From Aromatoleum petrolei (GTDB lineage: Bacteria; Pseudomonadota; Gammaproteobacteria; Burkholderiales; Rhodocyclaceae), in the NCBI RefSeq assembly GCF_017894385.1, contig NZ_CP059560.1, positions 5,278,501 to 5,342,500 of the forward strand: a stretch of 64,000 nucleotides of DNA, given 5' to 3'. The notes beneath the pieces were generated by a model that was given only the letters and a program-made list of their open reading frames with translations, was not told the origin of the DNA and searched no databases. Positions 9,211 through 17,941 of this stretch are shown piece after piece (positions within the stretch are counted from its first letter, which is position 1; every line of letters begins with the position of its first letter). The translations under genes were made by a program, and so were the position numbers.

Positions 9211-10149
9211 TCAGAAAAGGATCTCGAAACCGACCCCCAGAGCCCAACCGCGCCGGTTCTCGTCCTTCGCGTCGCCCTGCGGCCAGAAATGCCCCAAGCT
9301 GACCTCGACGAGGGTCCAGTCGCGATACACCGGCTGCCTCCAAATCGTGCGCACTCCGGTTTCGGAGACATTGTCCGAACCCGCAGTCGTCCCGCCGATC
9401 AGGGCCTCCAACGACAGGCTGCGCTGGTCACCGAAGGTCTTGAAGATACCCATACTGTTCGACCATGCCAAGCCGTCGGTCTCGTCGGAGATGGTACCCG
9501 CGAGGCTCCAGCGGAACGCAAGGGAGCGCGAGAAGCCGTGGCCGAAGCTCAGCAAGGTCGTCGATCCGACGCCATCCTTGCGGTTCCAGAAAAGCGTCTC
9601 GCGGAAGTCGACGCGGTTGCGCTCGCCCAGCACCCAGCCCTTCCTGTAGCGCGCCTGGGCATAGGGTTTGATGCCGCTGCGCAGGCCTGCGCGGAAGTCT
9701 ATGTTGTCACGGAGCGCGTAGCCGATGCCGGCGAAGAGGGTCTGGTCCTCCCTGCGGTCCTCTGGGAGCAGCAGTTCGCGCCGGGTGAAGGGCTCGGGCT
9801 GATCAGTGAGGAGTTCGCGCTCATTCTCCTGGCCGAAGAAGAGATAGGTCTTTTCCTTTACGTTCGGCATGTCGAGCTTCGCGCCGAAACGGAAGCTCGC
9901 ATCGGGGCTTTCGTGTTGCCGGCCGAGAAACTTGAAGCCGATGGAGCCCGACACCATCCCCCCCTGCTCGAACGGTTTGTCACCGAACCAGCCGTCGACA
10001 TGCCGCGCAACGCCTTCGGTGAAGTCATGCACCATCGCACGACTGCGATCGAGTATCGGAAATTCTGCCTCGGCCGGCGACGACGCCTCCGCTGCCCACC
10101 CGCTCGCCAGATACCCGAGAAGCATGCAACCCGCCAGACTGCGCCTCAT
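9211..10149 (-). CDS. Predicted outer-membrane beta-barrel protein
   Basis: A 312-residue protein with a Sec signal peptide (MRRSLAGCMLLGYLASGWA, cleavage near AEA). Alternating amphipathic strands follow, and the protein ends in an aromatic C-terminus (GVGFEILF), the usual Bam recognition signal. Segments such as RFGAKLDMPNVKEKTYLFFG and YAQARYRKGWVLGERNRV suggest a porin-like or OMP_b-brl fold. The function is unknown. ATG 10149 is preceded by a strong GGAGGG ribosome site; the 21 upstream in-frame residues are not needed. Confidence 0.7.
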   Translation of the reverse strand: MRRSLAGCMLLGYLASGWAAEASSPAEAEFPILDRSRAMVHDFTEGVARHVDGWFGDKPFEQGGMVSGSIGFKFLGRQHESPDASFRFGAKLDMPNVKEKTYLFFGQENERELLTDQPEPFTRRELLLPEDRREDQTLFAGIGYALRDNIDFRAGLRSGIKPYAQARYRKGWVLGERNRVDFRETLFWNRKDGVGSTTLLSFGHGFSRSLAFRWSLAGTISDETDGLAWSNSMGIFKTFGDQRSLSLEALIGGTTAGSDNVSETGVRTIWRQPVYRDWTLVEVSLGHFWPQGDAKDENRRGWALGVGFEILF

Positions 10150-10284
10150 GGCCAACCCTCCTGCAGCAATCGGAAAGCAGACACCTCTCTGTAATCTACG
10201 GCGTGCGAGCAAAAAAGGCGATCACGCAACGACGGACTGCGGGAATCCGGTCACGAATGCCGCATGGTTCCCTGCCGCCAGCGA

Positions 10285-10830
10285 TCAGTCGCGCGGTCCC
10301 ATCATGCGCTGCGGCTCGACGGACACGGTTTCGGTCCCGTCCGTGATCCACACCTGCCCATCCTGGATCGTGCATTGCAGACGCATGCTGCGCGCGGTCA
10401 GCGCAGCCAGCGCGGGGGCAACGTCCTCCGGGAGATTGAGCACTGTCAGATTCGTCAGGCGCGTGAGCTTGTCGCGGATACCGCTCCACCAGATGTCCGC
10501 AGCGCGCCCGTAGCTCATGACGACCACTTCGCGGGCGCGGCCGCAAGCCTTCCGGATCCACTTCTCGTCCGGCTGGCCCACGTCGATCCAGCGCTCGACG
10601 AGCCCGGTCAGGTCCTTCTGCCACAGATCCGGCTCGTCGTCGACACACAGTCCCTTGGCGAATGCGAGCGCGGGATCGGCATACAAGGCGTAAGCGAGGA
10701 TGCGCACCATCATGCGTTCGTCGGTCTCCGACGGATGGCGTGCAATCGTCAGGTTGTGGTCGCCGTAGTAGTTGCGGTCCATGTCGGCGACCACGACCTC
10801 GGCCTTGAAGATGGTTGCCTTGAGGGCCAT
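10285..10830 (-). CDS. yaeQ: YaeQ family protein
   Basis: A 181-residue protein beginning MALKATIFKAEVVVADMDRN, the standard YaeQ opening. It has the conserved HPSETDERMMVRILAYAL and DEPDLWQKDLTG segments, which in the YaeQ structure build a PD-(D/E)xK nuclease-like core. The cellular role is unclear. The first of two close in-frame starts (10839) is less likely because the family begins at MALK. It is followed on the same strand by the outer-membrane protein gene. Confidence 0.93.
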   Translation of the reverse strand: MALKATIFKAEVVVADMDRNYYGDHNLTIARHPSETDERMMVRILAYALYADPALAFAKGLCVDDEPDLWQKDLTGLVERWIDVGQPDEKWIRKACGRAREVVVMSYGRAADIWWSGIRDKLTRLTNLTVLNLPEDVAPALAALTARSMRLQCTIQDGQVWITDGTETVSVEPQRMMGPRD

Positions 10831-10884
10831 TTCGTTCACTTCTCGCTGCGGCCTCGGGCCGCTGTTGATTGGTTGGGCGTCGCG

Positions 10885-11664
10885 TCAATGCGTCGAATTG
10901 CCGGCTGCGCGGCGCGCCTGCTGCCACGCGAGCACCGCCTGCGTTGCGTGCGCCATCACACGGTCGCGGAACTGCACCGGCAGTTCCTTCGACAAGGCGC
11001 CGAACAACGCCTCGTTCATCTCGCGCGCGAGTCCCTCGGCCGCGAGGCCCTCGGCCAGGCACTGGATCTGGATGTGCGCGACCGCATCGGCCACCAGGCG
11101 CCAGCCCAGCACCGGCATCAGCTCGGTCAGAGCGAACATCATCCCTCCGAGCCGCGTCAGGATCGCCGTCGCCTGCTCGCGATCGTCGCTCGCGATCATG
11201 GCGTGCCACAGGGCGAGATGGATGCCGCGCCTGAGGTCGATCTTGAAGTCGATCGCGTTGCCCTCGCCGTCGGCGATCGCAGCAAACTGGCGCTGGAAGC
11301 GCGCATCCTGCTCGGGATCCAGCGCGGTGCGCAGGGCTCCGAGGAGTTCCGACAGGCCGGGAATGGCGACCAGCCCGAAAGCCTGGCTGTAGGCGAGCCC
11401 CCATTGATCCAGCCCGGATACGAGCATCGCCAGGCGCAGCGCACGAGCGTCGTGGTCGGCAGCTGCCCGACTCCAGTTCCCGATGGCCTCTGCCAGCCTT
11501 TCGACCCCGCGGGCACGACCGGCATCGTCTTCGTCCAGCGTCAGGCGGAACACCTGCGCAAATCCGTCCTGCGCCATGCGCGCAGCGAGCTTCTGCACAT
11601 CAACCGCTGCCAGGGCGGCGAGCGAGTCGACCGGAATCGTTTCGGCGGATACGTCTTGCGTCAT
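10885..11664 (-). CDS. Hypothetical helical protein upstream of yaeQ
   Basis: A soluble 259-residue, predominantly alpha-helical protein with no signal peptide, membrane segment or recognised motif. The start at ATG 11664 is favoured because the upstream in-frame sequence is Arg/Cys-rich and would run into the srkA promoter region. It contains a Trp-bearing region QWGLAYSQAFGLVAIPGLSE and ends AWQQARRAAGNSTH. It lies 54 bases upstream of yaeQ on the same strand, so the two may share a transcript. Confidence 0.6.
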   Translation of the reverse strand: MTQDVSAETIPVDSLAALAAVDVQKLAARMAQDGFAQVFRLTLDEDDAGRARGVERLAEAIGNWSRAAADHDARALRLAMLVSGLDQWGLAYSQAFGLVAIPGLSELLGALRTALDPEQDARFQRQFAAIADGEGNAIDFKIDLRRGIHLALWHAMIASDDREQATAILTRLGGMMFALTELMPVLGWRLVADAVAHIQIQCLAEGLAAEGLAREMNEALFGALSKELPVQFRDRVMAHATQAVLAWQQARRAAGNSTH

Positions 11665-11813
11665 GTTGCGGTCCGGAAAAGAGGCACTGGAAAGGGGGCG
11701 TATTCTGAGCCCGGCGCGGGCGAACGGCAAATGTCGCAAGACGCCGTTGCAGCCAACCTTGTGCATTACGCCATTCCTGACAGAATGTGCCCCCCACCCG
11801 AACGCCGACAACC

Positions 11814-12806
11814 ATGTCCGACCTCCCTTTCGAGTCCCTGACTCCCGACCTCATACTCGACGCGCTCGAGAGTGTCGGACTGCACCCCGACGGCCGCATG
11901 CTGGCGCTGAACAGCTATGAGAATCGCGTTTATCAGGTTGGCGTGGAGGACGCAGCGCCGCTGGTCGTGAAGTTCTATCGCCCCGCACGCTGGAGCGACG
12001 ACGCCATCGCCGAGGAACATGCCTTCGTGACCGAGCTGGCCGCGCGCGAGATTCCCGTCATCGCGCCCCTCATGCTGGCGGGCGCCACGCTGCACCACTT
12101 TGCCGACCAGCGCTTCGCCGTCTTTCCGCGTGCCGGCGGGCGCGCGCCGGAGTTGTCCGACCCCGCGACGCTCGAATGGATGGGCCGTTTCATCGGCCGC
12201 ATCCACGCCGTCGGCGCCCTGCAGCCCTACCGCGAACGGCCGACGCTGGATATTGCCTCCTTCGGCGTCGAACCAAGGCGCTACCTGCTCGATAACGATT
12301 TCATCCCCGTCGACCTGCTTGCGGCGTGGACGACCACCGTGGACCAGGCGCTGGACGGCGTGCGACGCTGCTTCGAGCGCGCCGGCACGGTCGCGCACCT
12401 CCGCCTGCACGGCGATTGCCACGCCGGCAACGTGCTATGGAGCGAGTCGGCCGCAGCGCCGGGCCCCCAGTTCGTCGACTTCGACGACAGCCGCATGGGG
12501 CCCGCGGTCCAGGATCTGTGGATGCTGCTCTCCGGCTCGCGCCAGGAAATGAGCCGTCAGCTCGGCGACGTGCTAGCCGGTTACGAAGATTTCCACGAGT
12601 TCGCGCCGCGTGAGCTGCATCTCCTGGAGGCGCTACGCACGCTGCGCCTGATCCACTACTCCGCTTGGATCGCCCGACGCTGGAACGACCCGGCCTTCCC
12701 ACGCGCGTTCCCGTGGTTCAACACGCAGCGCTACTGGCAGGACCGCGTGCTGGAGTTGCGCGAACAGGTCGCTGCGATGGACGAACCGCCGCTCTGGTCA
12801 ATCTAA
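11814..12806 (+). CDS. srkA: Stress-response kinase A (YihE/RdoA-type Ser/Thr kinase)
   Basis: A 330-residue kinase of the APH-like family. It has MLALNSYENRVYQVGVED around the nucleotide-binding strand, VVKFYRP with the ATP-binding Lys, the catalytic loop LHGDCHAGNVLW and the metal-binding FVDFDDSRMGP. SrkA phosphorylates protein Ser/Thr residues and counters stress-induced cell death in E. coli; the role here is inferred from orthology. The start ATG 11814 gives MSDLPFESLTPDLI. It is divergent from the hypothetical gene at 10885-11664. Confidence 0.92.
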   Translation: MSDLPFESLTPDLILDALESVGLHPDGRMLALNSYENRVYQVGVEDAAPLVVKFYRPARWSDDAIAEEHAFVTELAAREIPVIAPLMLAGATLHHFADQRFAVFPRAGGRAPELSDPATLEWMGRFIGRIHAVGALQPYRERPTLDIASFGVEPRRYLLDNDFIPVDLLAAWTTTVDQALDGVRRCFERAGTVAHLRLHGDCHAGNVLWSESAAAPGPQFVDFDDSRMGPAVQDLWMLLSGSRQEMSRQLGDVLAGYEDFHEFAPRELHLLEALRTLRLIHYSAWIARRWNDPAFPRAFPWFNTQRYWQDRVLELREQVAAMDEPPLWSI

Positions 12807-12815
12807 GGGCGCCTT

Positions 12816-13319
12816 TCAGGCGCGCCGCAGGAACGAGGGCTCGCGCGACTTCGGCGGCAATGCGGAGCCGGAGCGGAAGCTGTCGAGCATGCGTCGCAAT
12901 GCGGCCGCATCTTCTTCGCCGAAGCCGCGTTTGAAGTCGGTGAGGACGAGGCGCGAGCGCGTCATCCAGTTGCCCGGCGCGTCGTCCACCGCACACCACG
13001 ACGCCGTCGCTATGTCCGGCACGTGCTGCCCGAGCCACAGCATGGCCTCGCGTTCGCGCAAACCGTGCAGTTCGGCGCCGTTCTTGGGAATCACATGCGG
13101 GGTTGCGCCGCACACCCGCGGGCGGATGTCCTCGGCAAAGCGCCCGACCAGCTTGGAGAGCGAAAACAGCATCCGCCAGTCGGAGGTGATGACGATGCGC
13201 GCCTCTTCATAGTCGCGCACGACCGCCTCGACGTGCGGCAGGCAGCGAAAATCCTCGACCTCGCCCCAAGGGTGGGTGACGCCGTCGAAATCCATGAAAA
13301 TGTAGCTATGCCGAGTCAT
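12816..13319 (-). CDS. HAD-domain protein (Swiss-Army-knife RNA-repair HAD type)
   Basis: A 167-residue protein with the HAD nucleophile motif FMDFDGVTHP at residues 8-17, a central VITSDWR (motif II Ser/Thr region) and an acidic CAVDDAPGNW. This arrangement matches the small HAD domains annotated as HAD_SAK, linked to RNA repair in other contexts. Here it is a stand-alone protein, so the substrate is unknown. It is convergent with srkA and divergent from fabI. Confidence 0.75.
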   Translation of the reverse strand: MTRHSYIFMDFDGVTHPWGEVEDFRCLPHVEAVVRDYEEARIVITSDWRMLFSLSKLVGRFAEDIRPRVCGATPHVIPKNGAELHGLREREAMLWLGQHVPDIATASWCAVDDAPGNWMTRSRLVLTDFKRGFGEEDAAALRRMLDSFRSGSALPPKSREPSFLRRA

Positions 13320-13501
13320 TGATTGATTGCCGATAGTAACGGCGCGAAGGCACGCCAGATGCTAGAATGCTGCATTGCGCAAAATCTCGCAAGTAGCCCG
13401 TATAAACAGCTAATTGCGGTTATCCCGTACTTTCAAAGATATATCCGCGGCATTTAAATGCTGCGCAGCATCATTTTTCAAGCATTCCCGAGGAAATTCC
13501 C

Positions 13502-14281
13502 ATGAAGCCGCTCGTCAATCTCGAAGGCAAAGTCGGTCTGATCACCGGCATCGCCAACGAAAAGTCCATCTCCACCGGCGTCGCCGAGGCGTGCGCGGAG
13601 GCGGGCGCGAAGCTCATCATCACCTACCAGAACGACAAGACGCGCGCCTTCATCGAACCCGTCGTCAATCGCCTCGGCGTCGAGGACGTGTATCTGCTGG
13701 ACGTGACGCGCCCCGAGACCCTTGCCGACGTGCAGGAGAAGATCGCAGCGCGCCACGGCAAGCTCGACTTCGCGATCCATAGCATGGCCTTCGCCAAGCG
13801 CGACGACCTGCACGGGCGTGTGGTCGACACCTCGCCGGACGGCTTCGCGATGGCAATGGACGTTTCCACGCACTCCTTCGTGCGCCTCGCCAAGATGGTC
13901 GAACCGCTGCTGGAGCGCGCCGGCGGCGGTTCGCTGGTGACGATGACCTACCTCGGCAGCGAGAAGGTGATCCCCAACTACGGCGTGATGGGCCTGTGCA
14001 AGGCCGCGCTGGAAGCCGCGACCCGCTACATGGCGTTCGAACTCGGCGGCAAGAACATCCGCGTCAATGCGGTCTCCCCCGGTCCGCTGATGACGCGCGC
14101 TGCCTCGGGCATCGCCGGCTTCGACGGCCTGATGGCGACCGCGGTCGAGCGCTCGCCGATGCACGCCCTTGTAACCCCCGAGGACATCGGCGCGCTGACG
14201 GCCTTCCTGGTCTCCGACGCGGGACGGCTGGTCACCGGCGGGGTCCATTTCGTGGACGCCGGTTACAACATCATGGCCTGA
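13502..14281 (+). CDS. fabI: Enoyl-[acyl-carrier-protein] reductase (NADH) FabI
   Basis: A 259-residue short-chain dehydrogenase of the FabI type, performing the last reduction of each fatty-acid elongation cycle. The nucleotide-binding N-terminus is GLITGIANEKSIS, and TYQNDKTRAF follows the second strand. The catalytic Tyr160 and Lys167 sit in PNYGVMGLCKAALEA, with the second active-site Tyr150 in TMTYLGSEK. The C-terminal GGVHFVDAGYNIMA is typical. The AT-richer leader (13320-13501) and a GAGGAAAT ribosome site precede ATG 13502. Confidence 0.9.
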   Translation: MKPLVNLEGKVGLITGIANEKSISTGVAEACAEAGAKLIITYQNDKTRAFIEPVVNRLGVEDVYLLDVTRPETLADVQEKIAARHGKLDFAIHSMAFAKRDDLHGRVVDTSPDGFAMAMDVSTHSFVRLAKMVEPLLERAGGGSLVTMTYLGSEKVIPNYGVMGLCKAALEAATRYMAFELGGKNIRVNAVSPGPLMTRAASGIAGFDGLMATAVERSPMHALVTPEDIGALTAFLVSDAGRLVTGGVHFVDAGYNIMA

Positions 14282-14295
14282 CACGCGAGGCGGCG

Positions 14296-14892
14296 GTGAT
14301 CGATCTCGCCGAAGCGCGCGCCCGACTCGGTCGTATCGGCCTCCGCCTGCCCGACCCGGTCCCCGCACACGCCCTGCTCGCGGGCCTGCGGGAGATCGGG
14401 CGGGGCGAATACAGCATCGTGCTGGAACATCCCGACCCCGAGCGCGTCTATAAAGTCGTCAGTTCGCCGGCCGACCTGTTCCTTTACACAGCAGACGACC
14501 GTCCGCGCGGTCCGCACTTCCCGGTGGTGTACGCACACCACGGCGTGATCGGGCGCGCGGCCTCAGGCTATCCCTTCCATCTGCTGGAGATGGAGCGGCT
14601 CTACCCGTTGCAGGATGGAACACCCGCCGCCGATCAGGCAGCCCTGCTGATCGACGCCTACTGGTCGGCCTGCGTCCAGCGCGCGCAACTGGGTGGGGAC
14701 ATGGGCCGGATCGCGCTATACCATGTGAGCCTGGCGCCCCCGGCGATCGGCGAATCGCTCAAGCTCGCGCTGAGGGCGCTGTCGGACTTCGTCGAGGAAT
14801 ACCAGGTGCTGCCGGACATCCTCAACGCGGACAACATCATGGTGCGCAGGGACGGCACGCTGGTATTCTCCGACCCGGTATTCATCGCCTGA
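14296..14892 (+). CDS. Small protein-kinase-like hypothetical protein
   Basis: A 198-residue soluble protein starting at GTG 14296, 14 bases after the fabI stop. The order of motifs is kinase-like: RGEYSIVLEHPDPERVYKVV (a possible nucleotide-binding strand with Lys), then HLLEMERLYPL as a hinge. ILNADNIMVRRDGTLVFSD follows where APH/kinase folds have the catalytic loop and the metal-binding Asp. The usual catalytic His/Asp spacing is not clean, so it may be a pseudokinase. It is followed by folE after 29 bases and is probably in the same operon as fabI. Confidence 0.5.
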   Translation: MIDLAEARARLGRIGLRLPDPVPAHALLAGLREIGRGEYSIVLEHPDPERVYKVVSSPADLFLYTADDRPRGPHFPVVYAHHGVIGRAASGYPFHLLEMERLYPLQDGTPAADQAALLIDAYWSACVQRAQLGGDMGRIALYHVSLAPPAIGESLKLALRALSDFVEEYQVLPDILNADNIMVRRDGTLVFSDPVFIA

Positions 14893-14921
14893 GCGTTTTT
14901 CCCAAGGTACAAAGGGCCACG

Positions 14922-15563
14922 ATGAGCGATTTCGACGAGCACCACCCGCCCCACGGCCCCTGCACCGGCGCCGGCATCCCGCGCCAGGGACAGTTTGACC
15001 CGGCCGCGTTCGAGCGCGCAGTCAACGATCTCGTGGCCGCCTGCGGCATCGCCCCCGACACCACACACATGGGTCGCACCGCGATGCGCGTGCGCGAACT
15101 GTGGCAGAAGCGCCTGCTCGGCGGATACGAGCTCGACCCCGCCGAAGCCCTGGGCGACGGCTTTCCCGACGAGCGCTCGGACATGGTCGTGATCCGCGGC
15201 ATCGCGGTGCATGGCGTGTGCCCGCACCATCTCGTACCCTTCCGCGGCGTCGCCCACGTGGCCTACCTCCCCGGCGGGCGCTTGCACGGTTTCGGGCGGA
15301 TCGCCCGCCTCGTCGATGCCATCGGGCACCGATTCACCTATCAGGAATGGATGACCCGCGACATCGCCGACGCGCTGCTCACGCACGGTCGTGCCCGGGG
15401 TGCCGCATGCATCATCGAAGCGGAACAACTGTGCCTGCTGCTGGGCGAGGATCGCCGCGGCGACGAGCGCGTCGTGACCCAGGCCTTTGCCGGCGAATTC
15501 GAGACGCGCGAGCATCTGCGCAGCGAGTTCCTGCACGCCGTCGGAGGGCGGGGCCCACGCTGA
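14922..15563 (+). CDS. folE: GTP cyclohydrolase I family protein
   Basis: A 213-residue member of the FolE family, which converts GTP to dihydroneopterin triphosphate for folate synthesis. The three zinc ligands are in place: Cys100 and His103 in VHGVCPHHLVPF and Cys171 in EAEQLCLLL. The substrate-binding segment GGRLHGFGRIARLVDAIGHR is present in modified form. The sequence is divergent from classic FolE (CPHHL instead of CEHHL). The start ATG 14922 follows the kinase-like gene. pabB and folB occur 25 kb away. Confidence 0.8.
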   Translation: MSDFDEHHPPHGPCTGAGIPRQGQFDPAAFERAVNDLVAACGIAPDTTHMGRTAMRVRELWQKRLLGGYELDPAEALGDGFPDERSDMVVIRGIAVHGVCPHHLVPFRGVAHVAYLPGGRLHGFGRIARLVDAIGHRFTYQEWMTRDIADALLTHGRARGAACIIEAEQLCLLLGEDRRGDERVVTQAFAGEFETREHLRSEFLHAVGGRGPR

Positions 15564-15579
15564 GGCCGACTCCCTGCGA

Positions 15580-15909
15580 TCAGTGGACGGTGAAGGTCGG
15601 TGCCCCGCGGGGGCCGATCTCCAGCATCACGACATCCTTGCCGCGCAGCGTCACCGAACCGTGCACACGATCGTTGCCCGAAACCGAATACTCGAACTCG
15701 TAAACGCGCTGGGGACAGAGCCGGCCGTCCTCATCGCGGACGAAGCGCAACGAACGGCCGGACACGGTTTCGTCGAGGAACTGCACGCCTTCGCGACGGC
15801 ATGCCGCCCTCGCCGCCTGCACGCCGATTTCCCGCGTCCGGGCGCTGTCCAGCCAGAACCAGCCGCACAGGCACAGCAGCATCAGGGCGAGCAACTCGGC
15901 GAATGTCAT
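15580..15909 (-). CDS. DUF3301 family membrane-anchored protein
   Basis: A 109-residue protein with one N-terminal membrane helix (AELLALMLLCLCGWFWLDS), then the conserved RTREIGVQAARAACRREGVQ and LDETVSGRSLRFVRDEDGR of DUF3301. The function is unknown. A TTG at 15948 would add 13 residues and overlap the phosphate-transporter stop by 8 bases, but the ATG at 15909 gives the normal family length and is preferred. It is the last gene of a unit with pitA. Confidence 0.8.
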   Translation of the reverse strand: MTFAELLALMLLCLCGWFWLDSARTREIGVQAARAACRREGVQFLDETVSGRSLRFVRDEDGRLCPQRVYEFEYSVSGNDRVHGSVTLRGKDVVMLEIGPRGAPTFTVH

Positions 15910-15940
15910 TGGCGGGAATTCCGCAAAACCGGATGCGCCG

Positions 15941-17524
15941 TCATTCAAGCTCCATGCCGCGCATCACGAAGAAAAACAAACCGCCGAGCAGCGCGGACAA
16001 CGGCACCGTCAGCAGCCACGCCGCGAAGATGCGTTGCAGTTGCGTGCGCGTGACCAGTTCCTTCCGATAAACCTCGCGCAGCACCCTGCGCTCCCGCTTG
16101 GAGAAATTCGCGGGGTCTGTCTTCTGCTTCGAGCGCGCTTTCAGATCCGCGAGCATCGCCTTTTTCTCGGGCACGGCGGCGCGCTCGAAGCGGCCGAGAA
16201 ACTGATCGATCGCCCCCTGCTCACCGGCCGGATGGTGCGCCTTCATCTCCGCCACCATGCGCGCGTAGTTGCCCTTGAGGTACTCGCGCAGGAAACCGAC
16301 GCCGATCACCGCGCCGACCGCGATGTGCGTCGAACTGACCGGAAGCCCCAGCACGCTGGCGGCGATCACCGTCACGGTCGCCGACAGGGCCACGCTGAAC
16401 GCGCGCATCTGGTCCAGTTCGGTGATCTCCTCGCCCAGCGTCCGGATCACCCGCGGCCCGAACAGCGCGAGCCCCAGCACCAGCCCCATCGCCCCGGTCA
16501 GCAGCACCCAGAACGGCACCGGGGTCAGGCGGGCGATCGGCCCGTCGAGGTGTGCGAGCGACTCCACGATCGACGCCAAGGGCCCCACCGCGTTCGCCAC
16601 GTCATTCGAGCCGTGCGCGAAACACAGCAGCGCGGCGGCGAAGATCAGCGGCGAATTGAACAGGCGATTCACGCCCGACTTGGTATTCGCAATGATGTAG
16701 TTCGGGTTCGACAGCGCGCGCCGCACATACAGGTACGCGGCGACCGCGGGGACAAAGCCGCTGACCGCCGCCACGGTGAAATCGGCCGCCCACAAGCTCC
16801 CGAAGCCCTTCATCAGCAGGAAGGTCCAGAACGACCACGCCATGAACGCCACAAGCCCGGGGAGTGTGCGCCGCGCCGCCGCGACCATGTCGACCTGATA
16901 GGTGATGAGGCGCTTGATCAGGTAAAGAAACAGCGCGGCGAACAACCCCGCCAGCACCGGCGAGATCACCCAGCTCGCGGCGATCGCGCCGACGACCTTC
17001 CAGTTCACGATGTCCAGCCCCACCGCGGCGACGCCGGCGCCGAGCACCGCGCCGACGATCGAATGCGTCGTCGACACCGGCATGCCGAAAGCCGTCGCCA
17101 CGTTGATCCAGAGGCCGCCGGCAAGAAGCGCCGCCATCATGACCCACACCATCGTCCACGCGTCGCCGATATTCGCGGGATCGATGATCCCGCTGCGTAT
17201 CGTGCGGATGACGTCGCCCCCCGCGATCAGGGCGCCCGACGCCTCGAACACCACCGCGAGACCGAGCGCGCCGGTGAGCGTCAACGCCTGTGCGCCCACG
17301 GCAGGCCCGACGTTGTTCGCAACGTCGTTGGCGCCGATGTTCATCGCCATGTACGCACCGAGCACGGCGGCGACCACCACCAGGACCCCGCCCTCGGTAC
17401 CGCCCTTCAGTGCCGCATACAGCATCACACCCACGACGAAGAGCATGGTCGCCCCCAGGCGCAGCAGCTCGCCGTGCCCCTGGCGCGTGGCCTTGTCGAT
17501 TTCGTCGATATGCTTGAGTTCCAA
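15941..17524 (-). CDS. pitA: Inorganic phosphate transporter, PiT family
   Basis: A 527-residue permease with the duplicated PiT signature. The first copy is MNIGANDVANNVGPAVGAQA and the second is FAHGSNDVANAVGPLASIVE; each is paired with a PVSTTHS/PVSSTHIAVGA motif. About ten hydrophobic segments surround a hydrophilic loop near residues 430-490. PiT carriers import metal-phosphate with protons or Na+. The start is ATG 17524. The DUF3301 gene follows on the same strand. Confidence 0.92.
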   Translation of the reverse strand: MELKHIDEIDKATRQGHGELLRLGATMLFVVGVMLYAALKGGTEGGVLVVVAAVLGAYMAMNIGANDVANNVGPAVGAQALTLTGALGLAVVFEASGALIAGGDVIRTIRSGIIDPANIGDAWTMVWVMMAALLAGGLWINVATAFGMPVSTTHSIVGAVLGAGVAAVGLDIVNWKVVGAIAASWVISPVLAGLFAALFLYLIKRLITYQVDMVAAARRTLPGLVAFMAWSFWTFLLMKGFGSLWAADFTVAAVSGFVPAVAAYLYVRRALSNPNYIIANTKSGVNRLFNSPLIFAAALLCFAHGSNDVANAVGPLASIVESLAHLDGPIARLTPVPFWVLLTGAMGLVLGLALFGPRVIRTLGEEITELDQMRAFSVALSATVTVIAASVLGLPVSSTHIAVGAVIGVGFLREYLKGNYARMVAEMKAHHPAGEQGAIDQFLGRFERAAVPEKKAMLADLKARSKQKTDPANFSKRERRVLREVYRKELVTRTQLQRIFAAWLLTVPLSALLGGLFFFVMRGMELE

Positions 17525-17584
17525 CTTTCAGCCGACCACTATGCGAACGCGGAATTGTTCATTCTCGCAGAATCCGGTGGCGCC

Positions 17585-17941
17585 TCAGAGGCGGTCGTAT
17601 TTGTCCGACCGCCCGCGGGACTTGTCGACCGGATAGCGCTCGGCGTTGATGCGCATCTTCGTCCGCGCGGCGTCGGCCAGATCGACCCCGAGCACGTCAG
17701 CCAGACGCACAAGGTAGAGCAGTACGTCGGCCAGTTCGAGCGCCACTTCGGCGCGCGCAGCCTCGGGCAGCGCGACCGACTCTTCGCCGCTCAGCCACTG
17801 GAAATGCTCGATCACCTCGCCGGCCTCGCCGGACAGGGCCATTGCCAGGTTCTTGGGAGTATGGAAGCGCTCCCAGTCGCGCTCGGCGGCAAATGAGCGC
17901 AGCGCGTCGCGCAGCGCGTCAAGGCTGTCCTGCCCGTTCAT
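17585..17941 (-). CDS. MazG-like nucleotide pyrophosphohydrolase (RS21-C6/dCTPase type)
   Basis: A 118-residue all-helical protein with the all-alpha NTP pyrophosphohydrolase signature. KNLAMALSGEAGEVIEHFQW supplies the first ExxE metal site and ELADVLLYLVRLADVLGVDL the second E/D site. The protein ends KSRGRSDKYDRL, common in this subfamily. It probably hydrolyses non-canonical or excess (d)NTPs. ATG 17941 overlaps the stop of rlmJ (ATGA), so translation is coupled. Confidence 0.85.
   Translation of the reverse strand: MNGQDSLDALRDALRSFAAERDWERFHTPKNLAMALSGEAGEVIEHFQWLSGEESVALPEAARAEVALELADVLLYLVRLADVLGVDLADAARTKMRINAERYPVDKSRGRSDKYDRL

Noticed and set aside
13375..13406. Possible fabI promoter TTGCGC ... 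TATAAA
   Set aside because: Spacer is 20 bases, too long for a normal sigma-70 promoter.
16034..17896. 620-residue open frame on the plus strand opposite pitA
   Set aside because: Arg/His/Gln-rich shadow of the pitA codons on the other strand, with no recognisable domain. PitA has complete family motifs.
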